Part shown: piece by piece, positions 1 to 6,806 of the stretch
Numbering within the stretch: the first letter of the stretch is position 1
Layout of the letters: each line of letters begins with the position of its first letter
NCBI GenBank assembly: GCA_003489505.1
Contig: DNMA01000078.1
Location: 1-6,862, forward strand
Length of the DNA: 6,862 bases
Reading direction: 5' to 3'
DNA from: Legionellales bacterium
GTDB lineage: Bacteria; Pseudomonadota; Gammaproteobacteria; Legionellales; Legionellaceae
The notes under the pieces: generated by a model
Database searches by the model: none
The model's input: the letters and a program-made list of their open reading frames with translations, nothing else
What the model was told of the DNA's origin: nothing
Program-made: the position numbers and the translations under genes

Positions 1-523
1 TACGAATAGGATATTTTGCACATTCTAATGCCAAAGAGCGGCTCATTTGCTCTATACCCCCTTTACTCATTGCATAAAGACATTGATTGGTATGGGTAAA
101 TTTCCCAAAAATTGAACTCAGATGAATAATGCTTCCTTCGGTTTTTTGCAAAACCATCTTCTGAATCACTGCCTGAGAAAGCAACCAAGCCCCTTTTAAA
201 TTGATTTTCATTAAATCATCCCAGTCACTTGGGCTAAAAGAAAGCACAGGTTTTCGAATATTAAATCCGGCAGTGTTTAGTAGTACATCAATTTTATCTA
301 TTTTGGATAGCATCAGATGAATAGCGTCTACATCCACGACATCAACATAATAGGTTTGAGCATTTATTTTATTAGCCATGTCATCGAGTATGTCAGTTCG
401 TCTTGCAGCCAAATGTAAATGCGCTCCTCGTTCATGAAATAAACGGGCTGCATGTGCGCCAATACCAGAAGATGCACCAACAATTAAAATATGTTTATCT
501 TTTAAAGAAAATATATCATTCAT
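1..523 (-). CDS. SDR family NAD(P)-dependent oxidoreductase, C-terminus cut off by the window edge
   Basis: Reverse-strand translation from the ATG at 523-521 gives 174 residues with no stop before the left edge; classical SDRs are usually about 250 residues, so the last third is missing. The cofactor-binding Rossmann motif GASSGIG is at residues 16-22 and NTAG at 83-86. The full catalytic tetrad is present: Asn108 (KINLKG), Ser137, Tyr150 and Lys154 (YAMSK), with the usual 13-residue Ser-Tyr spacing. No acidic residue follows the second strand; Arg41-Arg42 there suggest a preference for NADP(H) (inference). The residue before the first motif glycine is Val15, where Thr is commoner. The start is supported by GGAG (533-530) six bases upstream. 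The gene is divergent from the next gene. The family reduces or oxidises carbonyl/hydroxyl groups in the cytosol; the substrate cannot be told from this part. The SDR assignment is firm, the specific function unknown. Confidence 0.93.
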   Translation of the reverse strand, partial: MNDIFSLKDKHILIVGASSGIGAHAARLFHERGAHLHLAARRTDILDDMANKINAQTYYVDVVDVDAIHLMLSKIDKIDVLLNTAGFNIRKPVLSFSPSDWDDLMKINLKGAWLLSQAVIQKMVLQKTEGSIIHLSSIFGKFTHTNQCLYAMSKGGIEQMSRSLALECAKYPIR

Positions 524-544
524 CACAAGCTCCAAAATTAGCCT

Positions 545-573
545 ATTACAATCAGTAAAACACTTGGAGTCAT
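545..573 (-). promoter_or_regulatory. Putative sigma-70 promoter of the SDR gene
   Basis: Read on the minus strand, a -35-like ATGACT (573-568, 4 of 6 consensus bases) and a -10-like TGTAAT (550-545, 5 of 6) are separated by exactly 17 bases. Transcription would start near 538, giving a short leader that still includes the GGAG ribosome binding site. It is a motif match only. The promoter lies wholly in the region between the two divergent genes. Confidence 0.5.
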
Positions 574-648
574 CTCTGTCTAGCGCCAATAGATGATAGT
601 GAATGAATCTCTCATCTATTCACAAAAAAACTACAACATGAGAAATAC

Positions 649-676
649 TTGCATATCAGATGAATCTCTCTATAAT
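649..676 (+). promoter_or_regulatory. Putative promoter of the J-motif membrane protein gene
   Basis: A perfect -10 box TATAAT (671-676) lies 16 bases after TTGCAT (649-654, 3 of 6 consensus bases). Transcription would begin around 683, downstream of the first possible start codon (593) of the open frame and 24 bases before the ATG at 707. If real, it rules out the longest reading of this gene for that transcript. The -35 match is moderate, and in AT-rich DNA an isolated TATAAT is not rare, but its position just ahead of a start with a ribosome binding site adds weight. Confidence 0.55.
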
Positions 677-696
677 TTCCAAAAAATAAATAAGCC

Positions 697-700
697 AAGG
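697..700 (+). promoter_or_regulatory. Ribosome binding site favouring the start at 707
   Basis: AAGG ends six bases before the ATG at 707-709, a normal spacing. The alternative starts at 593 (ATG), 599 (GTG) and 638 (ATG) have no purine-rich Shine-Dalgarno match at a suitable distance. This is the main sequence reason for choosing 707. Confidence 0.55.
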
Positions 701-706
701 CTTAAG

Positions 707-2143
707 ATGTCAAAAACTGCAATTGAATTAAATCGTAATATAAAAATTGCTTTTGATAAGCAATTTCCCCAATTTCTTGATAAAACTTTTGATAGACTCA
801 CCGAACAAGAAAAACAGCAAATTAAGGATTTTTTTCAACAAGCATTGATAGATGGTTTTACAGAAATGAAATCACTTGATAATACTTATAGTCTCACAAA
901 TTTTTATAAAGAACTTGCACTCATTTATCACCCCGATAAAATGAAATTTAATAAAGAATTATTAGGAAACATTCCTTTTCAAGCCTTATCAGAAGTATTT
1001 CAAAACTTAATTATTACTTCTCAATTCTCAAGTATTAGTATTAACCTTAACCAATTAGACCCATATGACTTTAATTGGCTAATAACCAATCAAATACTGC
1101 AATTCAATGAAAAGCAAATCAAAGAATTAAACTCCTACGCTTTGGGACGTTTTTTTATCACATTGAGAGCCATATTACTAAAATTCCCCTTTGGTGTTAT
1201 TCAAGGACTTTTAGCTATACCCCTTGTATTAAATGGTTTATTAAGATTGTTCATCTTCAAAAGCGGTGTATTTAACTTCAATGATTTGACGGCAGAATAT
1301 ATTCAAATAGGGGTAGAGCAAAGAACGAAAAAGTATATGCCCAATATGCCCCATGCTTTCAACTTTGACTCACTGGAAGTAAATCACTTTATCAATATAT
1401 GCTTAGAAATTAAGACTTTACATTTAGCTGAATCTGCTTCGCTCCCTCTTCAAGATAGCGTTAAAGCTTTTGAAATTTTTGAGCGGTTTATTGAGATGTA
1501 TAACATTCCTGGCATTCTTCCCAAAAATAAATGGACTTTCGATTATGTTTATCCAATAAGTTTTGAGTATCTCGCTATCATCAATCACTTCAAATTATAT
1601 TACCCCAATCCAGCATCTACGCATTTAAAGGGATATCTCGAATGCTTACTAGATAAGCATGGACATACAAAAGATGAAAAATTTGACTCACTGTATCCAC
1701 AATTTAATATCACTGATATCTATAATTTTCTTACTTTAGGCTCCCCTGAAGATAAAAAATTGTTAGAAACACTGAAGAAAAAACATGAAGAAGACATTTT
1801 AAAGATTGAAATCGAAGCTATTCTTTTCGGTAAGTTTGAAGACCGACTTTATGCCTACGCTTCAAAATGGAAGGAATTCAAAGAAACATACGCCAAGATG
1901 TCTGATGCCAACAAAAAACAAGCCATCTCTGAAGGGCTAGGACTTGGGCTACTTATCTTTATTAATGAGAGTGTCTCGGCTGTTTATTATTTAATCAACA
2001 ATGTTTTAGAAATTAGCGTTCAAGTCCTCAGCGCTATCTTGCTGACACTGATTTCTTTGCCTATCAAACTCGTAGAACTTTGCCAAAAAATATTTGAACC
2101 GCAATCGCAACAGCCCTATCAATTAGTTTGTATGCCCTATTAA
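707..2143 (+). CDS. Uncharacterised membrane-associated protein with a J-domain-like (HPD) motif
   Basis: I do not recognise this gene. From 707 it encodes 478 residues; the frame is open back to ATG 593 (516 residues), but 707 is preferred because of the AAGG site and the TATAAT upstream. Residues 63-102 look like the second half of a DnaJ J domain: a helix ending LALIYHPDK, with HPD at 75-77, then an FQALSEVFQNL helix like helix III. The usual helix I is not evident, and no Gly/Phe or zinc region follows. A hydrophobic stretch at about 149-184 and a second at about 410-456, with a short break, could insert in a membrane. Between them is a soluble part, including a highly charged helical stretch at about 346-404. 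There is no N-terminal signal peptide. HPD motifs stimulate Hsp70 ATPase in known J proteins. In Legionellales, lone proteins of this build are often secreted effectors, but that is only inference. The gene is visibly more AT-rich than rpsU-rpoD and stands alone. Confidence 0.8.
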   Translation: MSKTAIELNRNIKIAFDKQFPQFLDKTFDRLTEQEKQQIKDFFQQALIDGFTEMKSLDNTYSLTNFYKELALIYHPDKMKFNKELLGNIPFQALSEVFQNLIITSQFSSISINLNQLDPYDFNWLITNQILQFNEKQIKELNSYALGRFFITLRAILLKFPFGVIQGLLAIPLVLNGLLRLFIFKSGVFNFNDLTAEYIQIGVEQRTKKYMPNMPHAFNFDSLEVNHFINICLEIKTLHLAESASLPLQDSVKAFEIFERFIEMYNIPGILPKNKWTFDYVYPISFEYLAIINHFKLYYPNPASTHLKGYLECLLDKHGHTKDEKFDSLYPQFNITDIYNFLTLGSPEDKKLLETLKKKHEEDILKIEIEAILFGKFEDRLYAYASKWKEFKETYAKMSDANKKQAISEGLGLGLLIFINESVSAVYYLINNVLEISVQVLSAILLTLISLPIKLVELCQKIFEPQSQQPYQLVCMPY

Positions 2144-2172
2144 GTCTCCTCTATCTAAGAGGAGACCTCTTT
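2144..2172 (+). terminator. Probable intrinsic terminator after the J-motif protein gene
   Basis: A perfect 9-bp inverted repeat (GTCTCCTCT at 2144-2152, AGAGGAGAC at 2158-2166) with a 5-base loop begins at the base after the stop codon. The following tract is CTCTTT, a poor U-run, so termination may be incomplete. Stem quality and position make a terminator the best reading. Confidence 0.7.
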
Positions 2173-2191
2173 AAAAACAATTTAAATTAGC

Positions 2192-2260
2192 CATTTTTGC
2201 ATATTTATCTCTTTTTATACCTAAAGACTAGTCTAAATAACCAATAAAAAAGCAAAAATG
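2192..2260. repeat. AT-rich imperfect palindrome between the J-motif gene and rpsU
   Basis: CATTTTTGC (2192-2200) is matched by its exact reverse complement GCAAAAATG (2252-2260). Inside it, TTTTTAT (2212-2218) can pair with ATAAAAA starting at 2244, and a perfect 10-bp palindrome AGACTAGTCT sits near the centre (2225-2234). Together these could form a long, mostly A-T hairpin or cruciform. It contains no gene. It lies about 25 bases upstream of the rpsU -35 box, so a role as an upstream regulatory or protein-binding site is possible. Chance is also possible in such AT-rich DNA. Confidence 0.45.
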
Positions 2261-2284
2261 ATTTGTGTTTTTTACATAATTTAC

Positions 2285-2313
2285 TTGACGTACCAACAAA
2301 TGCGCAATAAAAT
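2285..2313 (+). promoter_or_regulatory. Main sigma-70 promoter of the rpsU-yqeY-dnaG operon
   Basis: TTGACG (2285-2290, 5 of 6) and TAAAAT (2308-2313, 5 of 6) are separated by exactly 17 bases, the best promoter match in the window. Transcription should start near 2320, leaving a leader of roughly 44 bases to the rpsU ATG. A small dyad, GCAAT-AAA-ATTGC (2304-2316), covers the -10 box and could be an operator, though it is short. Confidence 0.8.
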
Positions 2314-2363
2314 TGCTACCTCTATATTTTTAATAATTAAATTTACATTTTGAGGGTTATTCA

Positions 2364-2597
2364 ATGCCAACAATTCGCGTAAAAGAAGGCGAAAATCCAG
2401 AATATGCATTACGCCGTTTTAAGCGTTCATGTGAAAAAGCAGGTTTGTTAACAGAACTACGTCGTCGTGAATTCTACGAAAAACCAACTGCAGAGCGTAA
2501 AAGAAAGCAAGCTGCAGCTGTTAAACGCTACCAAAAAAAATTAGCTCGTGAAACGATTTCTGCTAAATCATCAAAAATGAGAAGAAGACGTTCATGA
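2364..2597 (+). CDS. rpsU: 30S ribosomal protein S21
   Basis: The 77-residue product matches bacterial S21 almost end to end: the core [13 protein letters not shown] (15-27) and [19 protein letters not shown] (33-51) is the family signature. S21 is a small basic protein of the 30S subunit near the 3' end of 16S rRNA and takes part in translation initiation. It is about six residues longer than the E. coli protein, with a divergent tail ending KMRRRRS in place of the short E. coli end. The start is fixed by GAGGG (2352-2356) seven bases before ATG, the strongest ribosome binding site in the window. The gene is first in the operon, directly after a strong promoter, and its TGA overlaps the yqeY ATG (shared ATGA at 2594-2597). 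Identification is secure. Confidence 0.98.
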   Translation: MPTIRVKEGENPEYALRRFKRSCEKAGLLTELRRREFYEKPTAERKRKQAAAVKRYQKKLARETISAKSSKMRRRRS

Positions 2598-3037
2598 TTG
2601 AGAAAGCCAACATTCAACAGGATTTGCACCAAGCGATGCGCTCTGGTGACAAAGCAAAAGTTCAAACACTACGTTTAGTGTTGGCTGCCATCAAACAAGT
2701 TGAAGTCGATGAGCGTATCGAAGTCGATGCCCAAAAGCTTCTCGGCATTCTAAGCAAAATGGCAAAACAACGCCAAGAATCCATCGAGCAATATCATCGA
2801 GCCAATCGCCAAGACCTGGTTGACCAAGAAGTTTATGAACTTGAACTCATTCAAACTTACTTACCCCAACCATTGTCAGAATCTGAAATCATGCAAATGA
2901 TTGAAAAAAGCATTCAAGAACTAGCTGCTAACAGTATTCGTGATATGGGCAAGGTGATGAATGCATTGCGTCCACAATTGACTGGACGAGCAGATCTCTC
3001 TAAAGTAAGTGAATTGATTAAGCAAAAACTTAGTTAA
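2594..3037 (+). CDS. yqeY: GatB/YqeY domain-containing protein
   Basis: The 147-residue product is a full-length YqeY protein, all helical by appearance. Recognisable parts are [18 protein letters not shown] (26-43), the QRQESIEQY stretch (59-67), the [10 protein letters not shown] segment (90-99), and the C-terminal DMGKVMNAL (117-125) with GRAD (131-134). The C-terminal part resembles the tail domain of GatB, the tRNA-dependent amidotransferase subunit that contacts tRNA. The protein has no catalytic domain, and its role is not established; a tRNA-linked role is inferred from the fold. It sits between rpsU and dnaG as in many gammaproteobacteria and is absent from that place in E. coli. The start overlaps the rpsU stop by four bases, and only a loose purine-rich stretch lies upstream, so it is probably translated by coupling to rpsU. 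Confidence 0.95.
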   Translation: MIEKANIQQDLHQAMRSGDKAKVQTLRLVLAAIKQVEVDERIEVDAQKLLGILSKMAKQRQESIEQYHRANRQDLVDQEVYELELIQTYLPQPLSESEIMQMIEKSIQELAANSIRDMGKVMNALRPQLTGRADLSKVSELIKQKLS

Positions 3038-3042
3038 AATTC

Positions 3043-4755
3043 ATGGCTGGTACAATTCCACAAGATTTTATTGATGAACTCATTCTCAGAACAGATATTG
3101 TTGAACTGGTAGATAGCTACATTCCATTAAAAAAAGCCGGAACTAACTTTACCTGTTGCTGTCCTTTTCATCAAGAAAAAACCCCCTCTTTCAATGTGAT
3201 ACCTCATAAACAATTTTTTTATTGTTTTGGTTGTGGCGTCAGTGGAAATGCCATTAAATTTTTAATGATGTTTTTACATCTTCCCTTTCCAGAGGCGGTA
3301 AAAAATATTGCCGATAAACTCGGTGTGCCATTGCCTACCGACCAACAAACTAATGAATTGAGCTTAAGCTCACAATTACAAGCCATCTTGAATCAAATTA
3401 ATAACTTTTACATTAAAAGTTTATATCAAAGGCCTGCAATTGTGATCGACTATGTCAAAAAACGTCAACTTAATAAACAAGTCATTGATGAATTCCAATT
3501 AGGGTATGCACCACCTGATTGGCAAAATTTACAAAAAATATTCCCCCAATCGCTGAAGCTTTTAATTGAAGCGGGAATGATTATTCCTAAAGAGCAAAAA
3601 AATCGCTATTTTGACCGTTTTAGAAATCGCTTAATGTTCCCGCTGCACAATCGACAAGGCAAATTAATTGGTTTTGGTGGCCGGGTATTAGACGACCAAC
3701 AAAAACCTAAATACATGAACTCTCCGGAAACAGTTTTGTTTCATAAGCAAAAAGAGTTGTATGGCCTATATCAGGTCATCAATAAAAATCCAAAACCTGA
3801 GTTTATTATTGTCGTCGAAGGTTATATGGATGTCATTAGCTTGTTCCAATATGGGTTACCTTATGCAGTTGCAACCATGGGAACGGCAAGTAGTCATTAT
3901 CATCTCCAAACCCTTCATAAATATACTGATAATATTGTTTTTTGTTTTGATGGCGATGCTGCAGGTAGACAAGCCGCATGGCGGGCCTTAGAAAACGCGC
4001 TCCCCCTTTATAATCAAATGGCCAATATCAAATTCTTATTGCTACCTGATGCGCATGACCCCGATAGCTATATTCGTACATTTGGGGCAGATGCATTTAA
4101 AAATGAGATTTTAAATGCCCAAAGCCTTCATGCTTATTTTGCACATGAAATCTGTAAACAATTTGCTAAAAGTGGCACCCAAAAACTGATTCTAGAATTA
4201 CAAAAATATTTGCAACATTTAGATGATGGTCCTGGTAAAGAACTTATTTATCAAGAAATTGCAAAATTAACGCGCTTAGAATCTTATCGTATAGCGCAGT
4301 GGGTCAACCAGCCCCATACTATACAAACTCAACAAGCGGTTAAAACGACCACACCGATGCGACTGGCTATGGCCTTACTGATTCAAAATCCACCCCTGCA
4401 TCAACAAATTAATTCAGTATTAATTGAAGAAATTCAAACACTCTATCCTGAGCCGATGGGTATGCTTTTAAAGACCATTTTAAATTTCCCGGAAATCAAA
4501 ACAGCCAGTCTTGTGGAGCACTTTCGAGACCACTATTATTTTGAAGCCTTTAATAAATTAGCGGTGTTTGAACATCAAATCCAAGAAAACCAACAAGCCT
4601 CGAGTCTTTCGCAAATCATTGAGTTTTTAATCAAACAATCCATGACTGATGCCATTGATGAGCTGATGCAAAGACTTAAAAAAGAAGGATTAGATGCCGA
4701 AGATAAAATTCGTCTTCAAGAGCTTTTACAAAAACGCCAAATCCAAAAAACCTAA
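3043..4755 (+). CDS. dnaG: DNA primase
   Basis: The 570-residue product is near the E. coli length (581) and has all parts of bacterial primase, which makes RNA primers at the replication fork with the DnaB helicase. The N-terminal CHC2 zinc-binding domain has Cys40, His43, Cys61 and Cys64. The RNA polymerase domain has its basic motif RFRNRLMFP (192-200) and IGFGGR (209-214). The TOPRIM core has the metal-binding acids Glu259 (VVEGYMD) and Asp303/Asp305 (FDGDAAGR), plus the LPDAHDPDSY motif at 334-343. From about residue 435 to the end is a helical domain where DnaB binding is expected; it is the least conserved part. No Shine-Dalgarno site is visible, and the ATG is five bases after the yqeY stop, so coupled, low-level translation is likely. 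The gene shows no sign of damage. Confidence 0.98.
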   Translation: MAGTIPQDFIDELILRTDIVELVDSYIPLKKAGTNFTCCCPFHQEKTPSFNVIPHKQFFYCFGCGVSGNAIKFLMMFLHLPFPEAVKNIADKLGVPLPTDQQTNELSLSSQLQAILNQINNFYIKSLYQRPAIVIDYVKKRQLNKQVIDEFQLGYAPPDWQNLQKIFPQSLKLLIEAGMIIPKEQKNRYFDRFRNRLMFPLHNRQGKLIGFGGRVLDDQQKPKYMNSPETVLFHKQKELYGLYQVINKNPKPEFIIVVEGYMDVISLFQYGLPYAVATMGTASSHYHLQTLHKYTDNIVFCFDGDAAGRQAAWRALENALPLYNQMANIKFLLLPDAHDPDSYIRTFGADAFKNEILNAQSLHAYFAHEICKQFAKSGTQKLILELQKYLQHLDDGPGKELIYQEIAKLTRLESYRIAQWVNQPHTIQTQQAVKTTTPMRLAMALLIQNPPLHQQINSVLIEEIQTLYPEPMGMLLKTILNFPEIKTASLVEHFRDHYYFEAFNKLAVFEHQIQENQQASSLSQIIEFLIKQSMTDAIDELMQRLKKEGLDAEDKIRLQELLQKRQIQKT

Positions 4756-4782
4756 TTTTTTTTAAATTTTATACAATTTCTC

Positions 4783-4811
4783 TTGGAGATTTATACTTTA
4801 CATACTAAAAT
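4783..4811 (+). promoter_or_regulatory. Putative upstream rpoD promoter (P1)
   Basis: TTGGAG (4783-4788, 4 of 6) and TAAAAT (4806-4811, 5 of 6) are separated by 17 bases. The start would be near 4818, giving a leader of about 115 bases. It lies in the dnaG-rpoD gap, where no convincing terminator is seen. Another perfect TATAAT at 4841-4846 has no good -35 partner. Confidence 0.5.
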
Positions 4812-4862
4812 CTATACAGCTAAAATGGTCCTTTTCTATTTATAATTTTTTTTACTTTTACA

Positions 4863-4891
4863 TTGGCGTTCTATCCACGCCCGACTATAAT
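4863..4891 (+). promoter_or_regulatory. Putative proximal rpoD promoter (P2) with an internal dyad
   Basis: TTGGCG (4863-4868, 4 of 6) and a perfect TATAAT (4886-4891) are separated by 17 bases, with a start expected near 4898 and a leader of about 36 bases. A perfect 5-bp inverted repeat, GGCGT (4865-4869) and ACGCC (4877-4881), fills most of the space between the boxes. It stands out as a GC-rich island in AT-rich DNA and may be an operator. This is the best promoter in the gap before rpoD. Confidence 0.68.
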
Positions 4892-4933
4892 TAGAAAAGT
4901 TATGTAATTAATTTTATTAAGCATAGAATTCTT

Positions 4934-6796
4934 ATGAGCATAAACGAACAAGAACAGCAACGTTCCCAAATCACCAAAGTAATTAATTTAGGCCGCGAGC
5001 AAAACTATCTAACATATGCTCAAATTAATGATTTACTGCCTAACATTGTTGATACAGAACACTTTGATGTGATTATCAGCATGCTAGAAGGCATGAATAT
5101 TAAAGTCTTTGAGGTTCCTCCCAGTGAAGACGAACTTGCCTTATTAGGTAACACCGAAGAGATTCCTGAAGACGTTGAAGAAGCAGCTATGGTTTTAGCT
5201 TCTGTTGATAAGGAAACTGGGCGTACCACTGACCCGGTTCGTATGTATATGCGTGAAATGGGTTCAGTAGAACTCTTGACGCGTGAAGGCGAAATTAAAA
5301 TTGCCAAAAGAATCGAAGAAGGCACCATCCAAGTTCTTCGCTCTTTAGCTAGCTACCCTGAAACGATTGAAGTTCTTTTACAAGAATATGATAAAACTGG
5401 TACTGAAGAATTAAGATTAAGCGATATTATCTTAGGCTTTATGGATGAAGAAATTTCAGTAGGTTCTGAAGATGAATTATTTGTCGCTGGCGATGAGTTG
5501 CCTGAAGATATTGCAGAAGACCTTGAAGTAACCGAGGGTGACGATGGCAGTATTACAGAAGTTGATGATGGCCCCAATCCAGAACAAGCTAAAATTTATT
5601 TTGATGACTTAAGAGAAAAATTTGAAATTGCAACTCAAGCTTTAAACCAATATGGCAGAACACACGCTAAAACGGTTGAAGCATTTAATCTCATGGCGGA
5701 ATCTTTTTTAAAGCTTAAATTAACTTCTCGCCAAGTTGATGTTCTGATGGACCATTTTCGAGAAATGCGTTTACAAATTCGTGATTACGAACGCTTAATC
5801 ATGCGTTTATGTATTGAAAAAGCAAAAATGCCTCGAAAAGTTTTTATTGAAACTTTCCCAGGCCATGAATCTAACCGTGAATGGTTAGCCGATGTCAAAA
5901 AGAAATTTGCTAAACTTTTGGATATGCAAAAACTTGAACCGATGGAAGCAGATATTTTAAAGGTTCAAGATAAACTTATTCAATTTGAACGAAAAACGGG
6001 TTTAACCATCTCTGAAGTTCGCGATATTAACCGTGAAATGTCTATTGGTGAAGCAAAAGCAAGACGCGCTAAAAAAGAAATGGTTGAAGCGAATTTGCGC
6101 TTAGTGATCTCGATTGCAAAAAAATATACTAATCGTGGTTTACAGTTCCTAGACCTCATTCAAGAAGGTAATATCGGCTTGATGAAAGCGGTGGATAAAT
6201 TTGAATACCGTCGTGGTTATAAATTCTCAACCTATGCCACCTGGTGGATTCGACAGGCTATCACTCGTTCGATTGCTGACCAAGCTCGTACTATCCGAAT
6301 TCCAGTGCATATGATTGAAACCATTAATAAACTTAATCGTATTTCTCGACAAATTCTTCAAGAAACTGGACGTGAAGCCACACCTGAAGAATTAGCAGAA
6401 AAAATGGATTTGAGTGAAGATAAAATTCGCAAAGTTCTTAAAATTGCTAAAGAACCCATTTCGATGGAAACACCTGTCGGTGATGATGATGAGTCTCACT
6501 TAGGTGATTTCATTCAAGATGAGAATATGCAATCCCCTATTGATTCTGCCACTGCAGAAAGTCTAAGGGAAGCAACGCTTGAAATTCTTGAGACTTTAAC
6601 ACCTCGGGAAGCAAAAGTCTTACGTATGCGTTTTGGTATTGAGATGAATACCGATCATACCCTTGAAGAAGTCGGCAAACAGTTTGATGTGACGCGTGAA
6701 CGTATTCGACAGATTGAAGCAAAAGCCCTAAGAAAGCTAAGACATCCTGCTCGTTCTGAGAAATTAAGAAGCTTCATCGAAACAGAAGAAATTTAA
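4934..6796 (+). CDS. rpoD: RNA polymerase primary sigma factor, sigma-70 (RpoD)
   Basis: The 620-residue product (E. coli 613) is a full housekeeping sigma factor, which gives RNA polymerase its specificity for -35/-10 promoters. Region 1.1 (about 1-80) begins with a [13 protein letters not shown] stretch (21-33) like E. coli. Region 1.2 contains [15 protein letters not shown] (96-110). A long non-conserved region follows, acidic at about 170-213. Region 2 has VEANLRLV (384-391), the core-binding segment around [20 protein letters not shown] (404-423), and the -10 melting and recognition segment [12 protein letters not shown] (434-445). Region 3 follows from about 454. Region 4 ends with the -35-reading helix-turn-helix, [20 protein letters not shown] (576-595). 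No Shine-Dalgarno site precedes the ATG; the leader is A/T-rich. Tandem promoters upstream suggest expression partly independent of dnaG. Identification is certain. Confidence 0.99.
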   Translation: MSINEQEQQRSQITKVINLGREQNYLTYAQINDLLPNIVDTEHFDVIISMLEGMNIKVFEVPPSEDELALLGNTEEIPEDVEEAAMVLASVDKETGRTTDPVRMYMREMGSVELLTREGEIKIAKRIEEGTIQVLRSLASYPETIEVLLQEYDKTGTEELRLSDIILGFMDEEISVGSEDELFVAGDELPEDIAEDLEVTEGDDGSITEVDDGPNPEQAKIYFDDLREKFEIATQALNQYGRTHAKTVEAFNLMAESFLKLKLTSRQVDVLMDHFREMRLQIRDYERLIMRLCIEKAKMPRKVFIETFPGHESNREWLADVKKKFAKLLDMQKLEPMEADILKVQDKLIQFERKTGLTISEVRDINREMSIGEAKARRAKKEMVEANLRLVISIAKKYTNRGLQFLDLIQEGNIGLMKAVDKFEYRRGYKFSTYATWWIRQAITRSIADQARTIRIPVHMIETINKLNRISRQILQETGREATPEELAEKMDLSEDKIRKVLKIAKEPISMETPVGDDDESHLGDFIQDENMQSPIDSATAESLREATLEILETLTPREAKVLRMRFGIEMNTDHTLEEVGKQFDVTRERIRQIEAKALRKLRHPARSEKLRSFIETEEI

Positions 6797-6806
6797 AAAA
6801 AATACT

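Noticed and set aside
524..592. Two-component regulator boxes typical of Legionella effector genes (CpxR-type GTAAA pair, PmrA-type TTAAT pair)
   Set aside because: Only one GTAAA (555-559) is present and no second half-site at the required spacing; no TTAAT pair was found.
564..592. Plus-strand promoter starting from TTGGAG (564-569)
   Set aside because: No acceptable -10 box lies 16-18 bases downstream; the TATAAT at 671-676 is much better placed.
3761..3991. Plus-strand open frame of 76 codons inside dnaG
   Set aside because: It lies in another frame over the TOPRIM domain of an intact primase gene, has no ribosome binding site and encodes nothing recognisable.
4740..4770. A-run and T-run around the dnaG stop as a terminator
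   Set aside because: The possible stem is only A-T pairs (AAAAAA with TTTTTT) with no GC pairs, too weak to call a terminator.
5020..5577. Two minus-strand open frames (5020-5328 and 5353-5577) opposite rpoD
   Set aside because: They are Ser-rich translations opposite the acidic parts of RpoD, which is what reversed Glu/Asp codons produce; no family features are seen.
6537..6722. Minus-strand open frame of 61 codons opposite rpoD region 4
   Set aside because: It overlaps the most conserved part of RpoD and has no independent coding signal.
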